A stretch of DNA of 64,000 nucleotides from Janthinobacterium aquaticum (GTDB taxonomy: Bacteria; Pseudomonadota; Gammaproteobacteria; Burkholderiales; Burkholderiaceae_D). Where the stretch lies: positions 1 to 64,000 of the forward strand of contig NZ_WFLK01000009.1 of assembly GCF_009208565.1 (NCBI RefSeq), written 5' to 3'. Position numbers and translations under genes: made by a program. Positions 63,844-64,000 of the stretch are shown piece by piece. Under the pieces are notes generated by a model. It was not told where the DNA came from. It did no database searches and saw only the letters and a program-made list of their open reading frames with translations. Each line of letters opens with the position of its first letter. The first letter of the stretch is position 1.

Positions 63844-64000
63844 GGTGAAATTCCAATCATATATGCGGTCAGTGTCTCCCGATTACGCACTGGCCAAATG
63901 AATGGAATGCGAGTGCTACGTTTGCTGCAAGTCTGCTTTAACCCGGGAGCAGGTTAGGCCCAGACGCCTTTGACGCATAGTAACACCGCAACACGCTGGG

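Noticed and set aside
63715-63957. 80-residue plus-strand frame at the right end
   Set aside because: It is mostly antisense to the 348-residue gene and has no ribosome site or motif.

Overview
The window is a chromosomal segment from a GC-rich betaproteobacterium. It most resembles Oxalobacteraceae (the Janthinobacterium/Duganella/Massilia group, Burkholderiales). That placement is inferred from protein features and from gene orders typical of the group: tuf-rpsJ with the S10/spc/alpha ribosomal clusters, cyaY-mrcA-pilM..Q-aroK-aroB-dgt, and lolB-ispE-tRNA-Gln-prs-rplY-pth-ychF. No database search was possible, so the genus is not established.

Layout. (1) 1-20.6 kb: the 3' end of tuf, rpsJ, the S10 operon (rplC to rpsQ), the spc operon (rplN to rpmJ, with secY and infA) and the alpha operon (rpsM, rpsK, rpsD, rpoA, rplQ). 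The array is interrupted between rpsJ and rplC by about 5 kb holding a decayed DUF817 gene, a TPR lipoprotein and a CreB-CreC-CreD-type envelope stress module; the S10 operon restarts from a strong sigma-70-like promoter at 6257-6285. (2) 20.6-29.9 kb: DsbD, a Spy-like periplasmic protein divergent from an OmpR/EnvZ-type two-component system, then an RND efflux fusion protein and pump. (3) 30.1-38.5 kb: a membrane protein of unknown function, EngB, cytochrome c4, System II cytochrome c maturation (ResB, CcsB), the MsrPQ periplasmic methionine sulfoxide repair system, LptM and CyaY. (4) 38.5-50.1 kb: penicillin-binding protein 1A and a condensed type IV pilus operon (short PilM, PilN, a PilO-PilP fusion, short PilQ), an Ig-like repeat lipoprotein, a fused shikimate kinase/dehydroquinate synthase, and Dgt. 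(5) 50.2-54.2 kb, minus strand: mutM, a dynamin-like GTPase and mutY in one tight operon. (6) 54.3-61.7 kb: a TPR protein, lolB, ispE, tRNA-Gln, prs, rplY, pth, ychF. (7) 61.7-64 kb: two unrecognised genes with lower-GC, different base use, facing each other across a 200-bp nested inverted repeat; this looks like accessory DNA.

About 100-bp REP-like palindromic elements (GTAGGTCGGATTA family) occur three times, each time between convergent genes (22.6, 50.1 and 62.7 kb). One of them supplies the stop codon of the Spy-like gene.

No CRISPR array, transposase, integrase or obvious anti-phage system is visible. The least ordinary content is the remodelled pilus operon (internally deleted PilM, fused PilO-PilP, PilQ without AMIN domains) with a large surface lipoprotein inserted behind it, the AroK-AroB fusion, the Cre module inside the ribosomal cluster, and the nested inverted repeat with two orphan genes at the right end.
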